64,000 nt of DNA, taken from Leuctra nigra. Lineage: Eukaryota; Arthropoda; Insecta; Plecoptera; Leuctridae. The position numbers and the translations under genes were made by a program. Positions 24,111 to 35,836 of the stretch are shown here, piece after piece. Each line of letters starts with the position of its first letter. Positions within the stretch are counted from its first letter, which is position 1. The notes beneath the pieces are model-generated. The model was not told the origin of the DNA. It did not search any database and saw only the letters and a program-made list of their open reading frames with translations. The stretch lies in the NCBI GenBank assembly GCA_934045905.1, contig OW203767.1, positions 20,959,073 through 21,023,072 on the forward strand. Reading direction: 5' to 3'.

Positions 24111-24988
24111 TTTAACACATTTCATTCTAACTACACCTCGCACCCTGTTAGAATGAAATATTAATACCGAGTGGCGAAAAAAAAACCTGATTGAGAGGTC
24201 ACTATATCAAAATTATTATACATAGATAGGATTCTGAAATTTGCACACTTACTAGAAAACATACAAATATTTAATATGTGAATGTTTCAAACATATTCAT
24301 TTATTAGGAAAAAAGTTACAAATGATTGAAGTTATACAGTTGAAAAAACAGAATAAGACGAAATTAACTTGTTTGATGAATTGATTTGGAGTTACTTGGT
24401 AGGAATTAGGTTAATTTATGTTTATTTATGAATTTATTAAGTAACCTAAATTTATGTTTTTTAAATCTTTACGAATTAGTCTTGGATTTTTTAAGTGAAA
24501 ATTTACTCTACCTAGTGTGGAATTAAATGTTTATGTAAATAAATATGATAATAAAAAATAAAAAAAAGTAGACATATGTGTGAATTTATGTAACTTTCGT
24601 ATAACGACATTCATCATTGGAAATTCAGCCACAATAACTTTTCCCTCCATTATCTCTTATTGAAACCACGTCTCATGCTTTACTAAATGGAGTCATTTTT
24701 ATGGCAAATTATGATCAACACAAACTTACTTATGTACAAAAATGGTGATTAGTTGCCTAGATTGATATTTGTATACAGACGGATGACATGCAAGACTGCT
24801 TTATCTCTGGCTTTTATCAGTGGCGGCTGTACATAGAGTTTTCCTTATATCCTTATTAGAGCAGTATCATCATATAGATATAATCCATGTTTTGAAATCG
24901 TTATTTAGCTCTCAGAAATCAGCTCTAATGGGACTGGGGCTTCTATGGGACAATGTAACATTGTTGCTACATATATGAATTATGGTTA
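24111..24988. other. Intron DNA, nothing recognised
   Basis: AT-rich; short TTTATGTTTATTTATG reiterations near 24,415-24,435. No gene signature. Confidence 0.4.
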
Positions 24989-27132
24989 TACCGGGTGGCC
25001 CAAAAAACTCACAATTGGCGAGACATTGCTGTGACGAAACTACTGCACAAATCGGACTGAAAATTTCAAATAATATAAACAACATACTAAGGTTTGATGT
25101 GTGAAAGTTTGAAATACGTAACTTTTGTAAAAAAAAAGTTACAGCTGCTAGAATTTGGTTGTCGAAAAATCGAACCATAAAAAACACTCCGTGTAAAAAT
25201 ACCAGCCAAGTCTCTTCAACTAAAAAAAAAATATGAAATCTAAAAATTCTGCACTGAAACGTAGTGATATCAAAAAATTAGCCAAGTCAAAACTTTATTT
25301 GAAAATTAAAAAATACTTGGCGCATCGTGTATATAAATAGCTTAGAAGTATAGGCTAGATATAAATACATATACTTATAGTACCTATACCTACAATCCCT
25401 AAAAAAACGATGCGCCAAGTATATTTAAATTTTCAAATAAAGTTTTGACTTGGCTCATTTTTTGATATCACTACGTTTCAGTGCAGAATTTTTAGATTTC
25501 ATATTTTTTTTTTTAGTTGAAGAGACTTGGCTGGTATTTTTACACGGTGTGTTTTTTATGGGGATATCACTTATTTTTTTAGTTTATTTACACAACTTGT
25601 AAAACTTATTGGGGCAACAATGGATAATTCCTTAATTCCTTTAAAAAAATACGCCATTTCCGAATTTGTTACTAAGAAAAATTTTGTTTGGAGCTAAATA
25701 TAAACTTAAAGTGATATGCCATGAAGAATTGCGAAAGCATCGTTCCAATAGGTCCAGCCGTTTTCGAGATATGGCATCACTTCCGGTTTTTAAAATGGCG
25801 GCTGAAAGTTCTTACACATTGTATTAATATGTATATAAATACTAATATTTCATAAGCCTTCTGAATATGTAGTTGGTTTTTATATAAAGGGGAAGTGAAT
25901 TTAGGCAAATTTCGCTAAACTATGACGTCATTTCCGGTTTCAGTAATTAGAAAACTTTAATTTTACTGTTGTTATTTCATATAAAGGACCGTCTGAATCG
26001 ATTGGCGCAAATTTCGTTCCGATCGGTTTAGCCGTTTTTGAGATATGACGTCACTTCCGGTTTAAAAATGGCGGCACAAAAAATTCATGAGGGCAAGGTA
26101 TCATCAGGCAGACGAGCTGTATATGTGGTGAAAATTTCGGGTCAATCAACCCAGCCGTTTAGGCTGTGGCGGAGACCGCGGAATTTATTGGAAGATGAAT
26201 CATCATAATTATTATTATCTAAAGAAAGCCGTCGAATTTCACGATATTCACGGTCCTCCCGCTCGCAAACGGAATAACCCATTGTTCCCAAATTTGGTAC
26301 ATGTGGTGGGGTGGGCCATAGCTCGAAATTAAGATATTTCGCAACAATGTGAGATTTCCCAATTTTAAGATCCAGTAGGCCGAAAATGCCACTTTGATGC
26401 TTACAGTAAAAGTGGGTTGCTCCAGCCTTTTTAAATGAGAGTGTGCGCGCGCTGTACGACTTGGCTGGCGTGGAGCGACCGCTCCACTAGATTATACGTG
26501 CACAAATAGCGCGTGTTCAGAAAACGGCCTTTGGCCGGGACGCTGTTTCTTCAAAACCACTAACAATATCAAGGTGACAATTTCAAATATTATTCAAAAT
26601 ATATTGTTATCAATTGTGTAAAAATTTCAATCCATTTGGATCATTGGAAATTGTGGTTTCTTGAAGTTGAGCTAAAAAGCTGAGGTAAATTTCACAAGTT
26701 TTCTTACACAAGATAATTTCAAAACGTGAAATTATCTCCCCGAGTTTCTGCGTTTAAGCAAAACTTCAAGATACCGTAACATTAGTTCCATCAATCCAAA
26801 TGTATTGAAATTTTCGCACAAATGATCGCAATATATTTTGAATAATATTGAATATGTTCAGCTTGATATCATTAGTTGTTTTGAAGAAACAGAGTCCCGG
26901 CCAATTGAAGTTTCCTGAACGCGTGCTATTTGAGCTCCGTATAATCGATTTTGCGACAGCCAAATTCTAACAGCTGTAACGTTTTTCCCACAAAAGCTAT
27001 GTTTTTAAAACTTTCACACATCAAACCATAGTATGTTGTTTATATTATGTGAAATTTTCAGCCCGATTTGTGCAGTAGTTTCGTCACAGCGAATTCTCGC
27101 CAATTGTGAATTTTTATTGGGCCACCCGGTAT
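24989..27132. mobile_element. TACCGGGTGGCC family (C) element, split by family A
   Basis: The left part 24,989-25,173 and right part 26,491-27,132 join to give an element like the uninterrupted copy at 61,266-62,110. Its ends are TACCGGGTGGCCC and GGGCCACCCGGTA next to TA, and the long arms pair over nearly their whole length (TTGGTTGTCGAAAAAT, CAGCTGTAACGTTTTT). TA flanks fit a Tc1/mariner-type non-autonomous element. The break is in the word AATCGATTATACG. Confidence 0.75.
25174..26490 (+). mobile_element. Helitron-like family A, copy 2, nested in family C
   Basis: It runs from the palindrome (25,174-25,561), through the CCGGAAGTGACGTCAT modules, to the hairpin GTGGAGCGACCGCTCCAC and CTAG ending at 26,490. 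The host word can be rebuilt from the other family C arms as AATCGA|TTATACG. The insertion therefore lies between A and T without a duplication, as expected for Helitrons. There are no coding frames. Confidence 0.7.
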
Positions 27133-28862
27133 ACATAGAACCATAGAAAAATTGATGGACAGATAAATCTGACAGAAGAATCTGACCGTGACATCAGATG
27201 AAACTCCCCTGTAAAAGTTATTCCGCGTGGCGCAAAAATACTAAAGTTATTAAAATTGAGACATTCAACTTTCAAGAGAGAATGTTATGTATCAACAGCA
27301 TCATGGAGCATTTATTATATTAACAAATATATGGTGTGTGAGGGTTGCTGATCTATAGAGCTTTGAAACATTTGTCATTAGAAACCTAATGATCTTGCAA
27401 AAATAAAATTGACAGAATACTTCAAAAAAAGCTTCAATAACTTTTGATGAGCCATGCAAAATTTGAACATGATCGGAAATAGTTATTTTCACTTTTAAAC
27501 CAATCCAAAGATTTTACCCCAAAACTTTTACCCCAAAACTTTTACCGCGCAAACGTGACCTGCCATTAGTAATGAGTGTAAAATGTCACAATCATTTTGT
27601 CGATGAGTGATGGCCATTGTCTACAAAACAAACACGCACAAAAAATACATTTATCACCGTAGAAAAACAATCCCCGCTCACTTTTTCCGTAAACCCTTTT
27701 GAATTTAAAATAAACAATACAACATTCAGTGAATAAAAGCTTTTGAACTGTAATGAAAGAGAGAAGAAAATTAGAGAAGTTCAGATTGTTATTCTAAATC
27801 ATTTCCAATCCCATTTCTGTTTTTATGTTAAATCCCTATAAACGTAGAAAGATTTTTTTTTGAAAAGAGAATATGAAGCGTCCGAATGCTTTGAGCTCTA
27901 TTTTATTGCGATCTTTCAACCGAATCAATTGAAAGCTTTGACATTCATGACGGTCAAAGAGCTTGGTCTTCACAGACAAATCATTAGCTTGAGCGTTGGT
28001 GATTCTTTGCAGCTCTTCAAACTCTTTGTAACACATTCAATGATATGAATCAAACGATAGGGGATGAAATGAGCGAGACTTGGTCCATTCAATGATGTAT
28101 GAGATTTACTATCATACGTAGTCTTTTGATAGTCATGCAAATTGCACTTTGAAAGCGATCAATATGCATCAATTATATTTGATAGAAATTCAGAATCAAA
28201 TCCCTTCTAAATATTCTCCCTTCTATCATGTATGTGTCACGAAAGAAGAGGATAATGATATATACATAAAAAGGTTCTTTTGAAATAAATGACCACTTTA
28301 TGTTTTATTTTGGAGTATATAACAGCATATTAACGATTTTAATCTGAATTGTTGACAACTTAAAAGCTGCTGTATTAATACTCCAAGGAACGGATCCCAT
28401 TTATTTAGATACTGTTATCGTCACTCGTGGTACAGATCAACCAATAATAGACATAACCAGACCAATGTTTTATTTATTTCGTTTTGTTTCATTACTTCTA
28501 AAAAAAAAAAGAAAAAAAAATCTTATCGAATAAGGGCACTAGGTTCAACAGGTGGTTCATATCAAATCAAGTATACATACATTTTGTATACATCTTAATC
28601 TCGCGATTTTAACTTTAGAAAACGACAGAATGTGGCGGGGTCGGAGTCGAGCGCGTACCTAAAGTTAACTCAACTTCAATAAATCATAGACACGTGCGAA
28701 GTTCGTTCGTGCGACTCAGTACACCAAAATCTACAGAGAACATGCAAGTATAAGTTTACTGTTTCCTGATCTTATGCGAGGTTGTTATTTGAGGTTTCTG
28801 AAAATGGCACTACGGGTGTTAAATCGCAAGTTTAACGCGATTTCCAAGGTATAGACTTTCAC
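27133..28862. other. Intron DNA, nothing recognised
   Basis: AT-rich with a small direct repeat ACCCCAAAACTTTTACC near 27,515-27,546. Short open frames on both strands near 27,836-28,048 have no recognisable content. Confidence 0.4.
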
Positions 28863-29454
28863 CATAGTATAAAGATCAGCCCGTTCACTCCTTCACGTAG
28901 TAGCGTCACTCCAGGATGAAACTGGTTTCAGCGCCGATGGTGGCGCCCCAAGTAGCCACCTTAGTGCAACTCATTTTCAAGGGATGAAAAATTGCCACCA
29001 GAAATTCAAATAGCTCAGTAAATTCGCAATATATTTGATAAATATTTAGGATATTATAAATCATTTTTGTAATTCAAAGAAAACTCATGATATCCTTTAC
29101 TATTAATGCACAGTTTCAACAATGGAGCTCTGAAATTGCGTTACGATAGACCTCTATAGAAATCGTCATTTTAGCCCAATTTTAATCAAACCCGGACTTT
29201 TCCTGTAGATAATTTCGAGCCAAATAAAGTGCACACAATTTCAATCGAATCCGTTGAGTATTTCGAGAGATATTAAAAGAAACCCAAATTTGCATCGAAA
29301 AACGTAATTTTTTCGAAACTTTAGAACTATAGGAAGCCGTAAAATATTTTATTAGGCAGTGAAGAAAATAGGTTTACTTAGTAAACCTTGACTTTACAAC
29401 CAGGGGCAAAACAATATTTCATGTGAATAAATGCAGACATCTTGGGGTGGGTTT

Positions 29455-29474
29455 GGGGGGGGGGGGGGGGGGGG
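29455..29474 (+). repeat. Poly-G run
   Basis: Twenty consecutive G follow GGGGTGGGTTT, a sequence able to form a G-quadruplex. It lies within the 3.45-kb TIR element. Confidence 0.9.
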
Positions 29475-29560
29475 CAGGGAACATTTCTGGCCAGAGAGTA
29501 ATATTGTTACCTTCTTATGGACTTGGATTAATTCCAATTCTACGTTTATTATTTGATCTA

Positions 29561-29932
29561 CAGGGCTAGGATGTTTAGGACCTATGAAACGTACAAAAAG
29601 GCAGGCAAATAGTACCTTAAAACTATTAAAAAAAGGACCATAAAGTCCCGAAAAAGGACCAATGAAATTTTATGCTTTATAATATTTTCAAGTTACAACA
29701 ATTGTGAAAGACATATTTGATATTATTTTCCCCAATAATTTAAGAAAAAGGATTAAAAGACATTCAAATAGCAAATAAAAGGACTAAATTCATACACATT
29801 GAGATAAAGGCATTTTCAGGCAAAATAAAACACTTATATTTGAAATCAGGAACACATGAAACATATTTATGTATCAATATTAAACATGGCTTAACAAAAA
29901 ATTAAAAGAGATGTCCTAACATCCCAGCTCTG
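29561..29932. mobile_element. Small TIR element nested in the 3.45-kb element
   Basis: CAGGGCTAGGATGTTTAGGA at the left pairs imperfectly with the inverted CAGAGCTGGGATGTTAGGAC at the right. The ends resemble hAT-type CAGGG termini, but no 8-bp duplication survives. Internal AAAAGGACCA words recur. It is an old copy without coding frames. Confidence 0.55.
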
Positions 29933-30627
29933 ATATTACTATAGACAAGGATCAATCAAGGACATATCTTTTCCGCCTGACTTCACAACTTCCCATTTTA
30001 TCAAAAGATTTTAGTGTGTATGCACCTACTATAATTTATTTTATGTATTATGAATCGAAATGATGCAGAATCTTTCATTGATGTGTTGATGTAAGTAGAG
30101 ATGCGAACGATTAAATAATCAGGATAAGGTATGAAGTGGAAGCCTGCATAAAATCGCGTAGGTTTCTACTATAGCCTCTCGCAACCTGGAATTTCAAAGT
30201 AATTTTTGAAGTTATTACATACAAAGTATAAATACACTTTGATATTACATCTCAATACCTTTTTTCTTTCATTATTTTGTGCATAGGCATTTGTTATACA
30301 ATTTTATTATTGACTACCCATATTTGCTTTAATTAAAATATCTGAAACATTTACTGATTCTTATTTTGGAACTTATAGATTCGATCAAATTGTCATACTT
30401 TATTCTGTCATATATTTCAAGTATTAAACAAATGATATTAATTCTATATTCCATGCATCTGAAATTCTTGCGCTCATTTTTCATTGTTCATTTTTCATTG
30501 TATTTATTTATATACAATTTTTTTGAGCATGCTTAAAATGTTTTACTAATATTAAGCGGTTTACAGTATATTTAAATATTTGCCAAATGGTTACTTACAC
30601 GTTTTCTTTGTTTCTTATTTATGTGTT

Positions 30628-30716
30628 CAGTGAGATTCAGAAGAAAGCGGTCGGAGTGCCCTGTGCACACTGCCTGGCACAGGGGCACTATGACCGCTTT
30701 CTTCTGAATCTCACTG
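30628..30716. repeat. 89-bp hairpin inside the 3.45-kb element
   Basis: The first 25 bases of each arm are perfectly paired (CAGTGAGATTCAGAAG...AGCGGTC). The inner arms GTGCCC.GTGC pair with a few bulges, leaving a loop of about 10 bases. It resembles a microRNA-type precursor or a tiny Tc1-like foldback. Confidence 0.75.
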
Positions 30717-32329
30717 TACATACACTACATGGGCATTGGCTTTAGTGAACCTTCCACATATTTTTTATAATAGGATGGGAAAGAAAATTGTCACGAGAAG
30801 ACAATCCCTTGCCAGCATAAGAGTATTTTAATGTTTTAATTTTAATGTTGTTCCATCTTCTATTATTCTTTACCCAGACAATAGTGCGCTTTGGGTCATG
30901 TATTACATGGCGGGTCTCTCTAGTAACTATTTAATATTTATTACATACAATGATATTACATGCTATAAATGCAATTATAATTGACAAGTATCACTGTAGC
31001 AGGTTTAGTCAGTTGGTCCTAGATTGGTCAGTATATTCCAAAAAATACATAGTACTTTATTTTATTATTCCCAATGTGTAGGTATGTGTCTTCCATGGCT
31101 TTATTAACACATGTAGAAATGATTGAACAGTTAATTTCATATTGCATTAATAAAACACAGCTCTCTTTGCACAAAACACTTCGAGGTAGATCAATGTGCA
31201 AATGTACTCTCCATAAGATTAGGCAGTCTTACCTGTGGATGCTATTACAACTCAATTTGAGGTTCCAAACCTATGAGGTGTTATGCCTAGATATTACATC
31301 ATACTATCTTACCTATGTGTTACCAAGAGATATAGACATAATATCATCTAGACACTCACTGTCAACATTGTGTTCAAAAAGTATTTCACTAGAATCAAAT
31401 TGATTTCAGGTAAAACTATGCTTCTTAGAAATAGGTAGGTAAGTCACTTTCTTATTGAATGGTGCAAGCCGTGATTTAGATAATTGTATATTCAGCTAGC
31501 CTACCTTACAATGTACAAGCCAAACAAAGAGAATACACTTTTTCTACCACAGACATCCAACACACGAAACAACAACACTTCCCATCGAAATCTTCTTGCA
31601 ATTTGTCAGCTTGTATTGGCGAAAGTCAAACTATTGAATGAATAGGTATGAAGGAGTGTAAAGTCATCCAGTTTGACTGAACTGCATTCAAACTGTTTCG
31701 TATCATCGAGTTGACAGCTAGTAGGTCTTCTTGGTTGATCTTACTTTGTAGGACTAGGCTGGACTTGGAGCCTAGGCCGCCTCTTCTGCCAAGACTATCG
31801 TGGTGTCATTCTTCTTTCGTCACGAACTGTCAGCTGTCGGGCGAGATCAGAATCCGGACTGTTTCTCCAAATCTATGTTCAAAGAAAAAGTATAGGTATA
31901 ATTAATTAACTTCACCGAAAAGTATGCATCTTACTCACTTCATTTTTTTATGGGAGAAAATGAATTTACTAACCTTTATCCAGTCTCTGCGCCGCGCCGT
32001 AATGTCTTCTATCTTTCGAATTTCACAGTATTTTGCAACAAAAACTGATTCACGTGAAGCTAACTTTACCATTTTATATTGTGTACTAAGTGTCACATGT
32101 CACAAGCAGCATTATTTAATAGTAAATAGTGAAATTATGCAAAAAGACGTCAATCTTGGCTTTGTTTACATGCAAATGTCAATGTTGAAGTGCTGTTTAC
32201 TACTGTGGTTACTTGGGGCGCCACCGTCGACATTTGAAACTAGCGCGCCAATGTTAAATTAGCCAAGTGACGCTACTACGTGAAGAAGTGAACGGGCTGA
32301 TCTTTATACTATGCTTTCACACTGATATT

Positions 32330-32389
32330 ATAATTCGCATGCAATACGAAGGCTCGCTTATCAACGCGTTACACAGAGCGTTTTCCTAG
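32330..32389 (+). mobile_element. Family D 3' terminus, short copy
   Basis: Only the last 60 bases of the family are present. They include GCTCGCTTATCAACGCGTTA, CACAGAGCG and CTAG followed by T, ten bases beyond the right duplication of the 3.45-kb element. Confidence 0.6.
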
Positions 32390-32390
32390 T

Positions 32391-34140
32391 AATCTAGTAT
32401 TATTTTATTAGCAGTCAGACTAATTACAAATTTGGTTTGGTAATTTGTTCCAACGATTTGATAGGATAATTTTATTATCCATTTATTATTTATAAATCAT
32501 GTTATAATTTCTATATTATTTTGTTTGGTATTCTGTGTGATTTGCAATTAGTATTTGCTGCAAACAGACAAAGACAAATGCAACTGCTCTCATGTCCTAG
32601 TTGTTGTTTTGCCATGATCACTAGAATGTTACAATCACTTGTAGCGGATTAAACTAGATCGATTACATACATATTATATTGGTTTCTCAAATTCTCACAC
32701 GCACAGATTTTACCAGATTGAAGTGGTGTAGTGTGTGTGCAAACTAAATATCAGCCATTATTGTTTGTTGACCTATCATATGAGTGATTTCTATAAAAAT
32801 AATTATCGAAATATGACATTAAATAATTTTAATTTTCTACGCCGATTCGTAAATTATCAATGTGACTCTGTGGTTTCCAAAAATACATAGCATATAAGTC
32901 GCAGTTTTTCTTATATTCGAGAGGCAAATGCTTGAAAAAGTTCCTCCATTCCTGTCAACATTTTCATTCTCTTTTATCATCTTCATTTTTTTCTCATAGC
33001 AAATTGACCTAGTTGTCTAGTCATATCTATAAAGAAGTATCTTGCACGTCACAAGAAATGTTATAGAAAATGCGTTGCTCTGGAAAATGTCATTACATGT
33101 TGATTATATACACACAAAAAATATGTAGATAAATTAAAAATACAAAAAAATGCAGCTCAATCGATGTGTTGATACTTGATGATTACATCGCCAATATTAT
33201 TGGATATCCGAAGGTTTTTAACCTACATCCGAAGTCAATGTATAAATATTTATAAAAACTGTATTGATTACCGATAAGTATTTAATAATTTTTATTCGTC
33301 TGCTTTTTAGTGATAGGAGTTTAAGGAGAAATTAAAGTTACTATCGTACTGATTTTCAATAGACTCATCTAAGAATATAAAACTAATTTATTAAATATTA
33401 CCAACAATTTGTCAGTTACCTATTTTCAAATTAAATTGAGTGCTTTTCTTGATATTTATTGAACTAGGAGTTAATGAACAATAATTTAGATAAATTAACG
33501 AAATTTCGTTAAAGTGTAGTTGATAATTAACTATAAAATAGTATCAAGTTTTAACTATACTGAATATTATCGCAAACATGTTAATTTATGATTTTTTCAT
33601 GCAGTCTCACCAGTCATGCCTTTGATGTATACATTCGAAGTTAGAAGTGATAATTGAAATAAACTTCTGTCATATTCACATGACTTTGAAACATGAGCGT
33701 AAATCAACGCTTTAACGATGGTATTGGAAACCGATGATTAAAGATGGCTTCGACGTCTCCAATATCTCTCCTAGATGATGGAAACATGAAGCAAATAGGT
33801 CACAAGAACTGAACACACTTTGAACATGAACTATTCATGTTTAGAGACGCATTGTTCTGCAACTAGCCAAATTGTGTCTGATTTAAGATTATGATGATAG
33901 GAAATGTATTTATTAATTTATTTTGTCTTTTATTGATTGGCACAAAGATAGCTACAGACAGAGTACAAACAAACTGCGAGGTTCCACCTCAGAGGCTCTT
34001 CCACCTAACCATAAATTAATATTATAATACACGTATTTAATTATTAAAAATTAATAAAAATAAACACAACATGAGTCAATAGAAAATTATAAAATACAAT
34101 AAACTTCTTTAGTTTAGTAGTCAAAACAAGCCTGTAGAGC
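32391..34140. other. Intron DNA, nothing recognised
   Basis: AT-rich. A SINE-tail-like fragment (AGACGCATTGTTCTGCAACTAGC) lies near 33,843. No gene is seen. Confidence 0.4.
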
Positions 34141-34149
34141 AGAACACAT

Positions 34150-34213
34150 ACTTATCAAATCGCATACAGTTCGAAGGCTCGCTCCCCAACGCGTTACACA
34201 GAGCGTTTCCTAG
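34150..34213 (+). mobile_element. Family D 3' terminus, short copy
   Basis: GCTCGCTCCCCAACGCGTTA, CACAGAGCG and CTAG (34,210-34,213) followed by T. Only the end of the element is present, directly upstream of the LINE at 34,285. Confidence 0.55.
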
Positions 34214-34284
34214 TATATATTTTATGATCATTATATTGATATTCAACTACAGATATTAATATTAAATATTAAATATTGATATTA

Positions 34285-35836
34285 AACTACAGGCCTATTT
34301 CCCTCACGTAGTGTGTTGGTAAGGTTATGGAGAAGACTGTGTCAAGCCAGCTGCTGCTCCACCTGAGCGACATTAATGCGATTCATCATCACCAGCATGG
34401 TTTCCTTCCCGGCCGGTCTTCTGTTACCATGTTGACTCGTGCTATTGATGATTGGCAACACACATTGGATGCCACCCCTGGGGCTCGTGTTGATGTAATA
34501 TCGCTGGATTGGGCCAAGGCCTTTGATCGTGTGCAGCATAGAAGGCTATTGAAGAAATTGCAGATGTATAATGTGTCGGGTTGTTTACTTGAGTGGATGC
34601 ACAGTTTTCTTTTGGACCGCAGTATGCGGGTTGTGTTTAATGGTTCTTGTTCTACTGAGCAAGAGGTTCTGTCTGGTGTTCCACAGGGATCTGTGCTTGG
34701 GCCCCTGTTGTTCACTACATTCATGCTTGATATGCCAAATGTGGTTGACTCGACTATATATCAATATGCTGATGATTGTACAGTTTACAGGAGTGTTGAA
34801 TCTGTTGATGATGAGAGAGTGTTGCAGGCTGATCTCAATAATATTGTGGAATGGTGTAACGTCAATCACTTGCCACTTAATGATCAAAAATGTCAGTTCA
34901 TGACTATCTCAAAGGCTAAAAGATCTTTCATAGTGGATTACAACATTAATGGTATAAATATAAGTCGCTCTTCAAGCATGCGTATGTTGGGTGTCACTGT
35001 TTGCACAAATTTAAAATGGAATGTTCAAACTGATATTGTTAGAAACAGAGCGGCCAAGGTTCTGGGGTTTGTAACCAGAGTTTTGTATGGGGCTAGACCT
35101 AAAGTAAAAAGGGCGGTTTACCTTGGTTTAGTAAGGCCTATAATGACATACGGATGCCCTGCGTGGCATCCTACCTCAATGTCAAACATGTTGAAACTTG
35201 AGCGAGTGCAGAACAGGGCAACAAGGTTCATTTAAGAGAAGGGATGTGTCCTCGGGAGAGAGGTTGCGTTTGTGTTCACTACTCTCTATTGAGAACTTAG
35301 TGAATGAAATTGATTTAATCTTCTTTAAAAAAAATGCTTTTATTCCTTGTGGACCTTGATCCTTATGTGCGTGTTACAATTAACAATGTCTCTAGATCAA
35401 GACATAATTATGTTGGAAGATTGATTCCTCCATTTGCACGTACGGATCTATATTTGCATGCTTTTTACACCAGAATTGTTGCTTCATACAATAGTCTACC
35501 ATCTAGTTTACGACAAGACTGCACTAACATTAATGATTTTAAAGTCAATTTACGGCTGCGAATTTTAAATAGTCAACAATAGTTTTTATCGACGAGTGCT
35601 CACGCACGATTTTGTTATTTATTCTTGATAAGTATATATTTAATTTATCTTTATGGTTGTCTTTTTAATGTGTTTTTAATGTATCTGTGACTTTTTGCTC
35701 AAGCTGGCAGTGGGGCACATGTTGTTACGGGGCTTCGCTCTATTCCCACTGCCAGTAAACGCATGTATAATAATATGTATCCTGTGTATATGTGTTATAT
35801 ATGTGTTTTAAAATAAATAATAATAATAATAATAAT
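34285..35836 (+). mobile_element. 5'-truncated LINE with (TAA)n tail
   Basis: The element begins inside the RT domain (RPISLT followed by an in-frame TAG) and ends in an ATAATAATAATAATAATAAT tail at about 35,816-35,836. Short-repeat tails of this type are typical of CR1/I-like LINEs. It carries the interrupted coding region annotated separately. Confidence 0.8.
34327..35582 (+). pseudogene. LINE reverse transcriptase, most motifs kept, frameshifted
   Basis: The frame at 34,327-35,235 carries reverse transcriptase motifs in order: QHGFLPGRS, the DWAKAFDRV block with the first catalytic Asp, SGVPQGSVLGPLLF, QYADDCTVY with the catalytic Asp pair, and the thumb with LVRPIMTYGCPAW. Near 35,233 a frameshift or stop interrupts it after RVQNRATRFI. 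Homologous C-terminal sequence resumes in another frame at 35,334-35,582 (RTDLYLHAFYTRIVASYNSL...). An in-frame TAG precedes the ATG, in place of the usual residue after RPISLT. The endonuclease and ORF1 are missing. It is inactive but fairly young. Confidence 0.88.

Larger units (their letters stand above)
28863..32313. mobile_element. 3.45-kb element with long terminal inverted repeats and 7-bp duplication
   Basis: Ends CATAGTATAAAGATCAGCCC and its exact complement are flanked on both sides by CTTTCAC (28,856-28,862 and 32,314-32,320). The inverted repeats continue, with gaps, for more than 100 bp (CCGTTCACT.CTTCACGTAG, GTGGCGCCCCAAGTA). No intact transposase frame is present. TIRs starting CA with a 7-8-bp duplication would fit the P superfamily, but that is a guess. 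It contains a smaller TIR element (29,561-29,932) and a hairpin (30,628-30,716). Confidence 0.75.

Noticed and set aside
31711..32262. Frames near the right end of the 3.45-kb element as a transposase remnant
   Set aside because: They are short, without DDE-type or THAP zinc-finger residues that I can see, and partly lie in the terminal repeat.
34342..34903. Additional frames over the LINE at 34,327
   Set aside because: Overlapping the reverse transcriptase frame, without motifs of their own.
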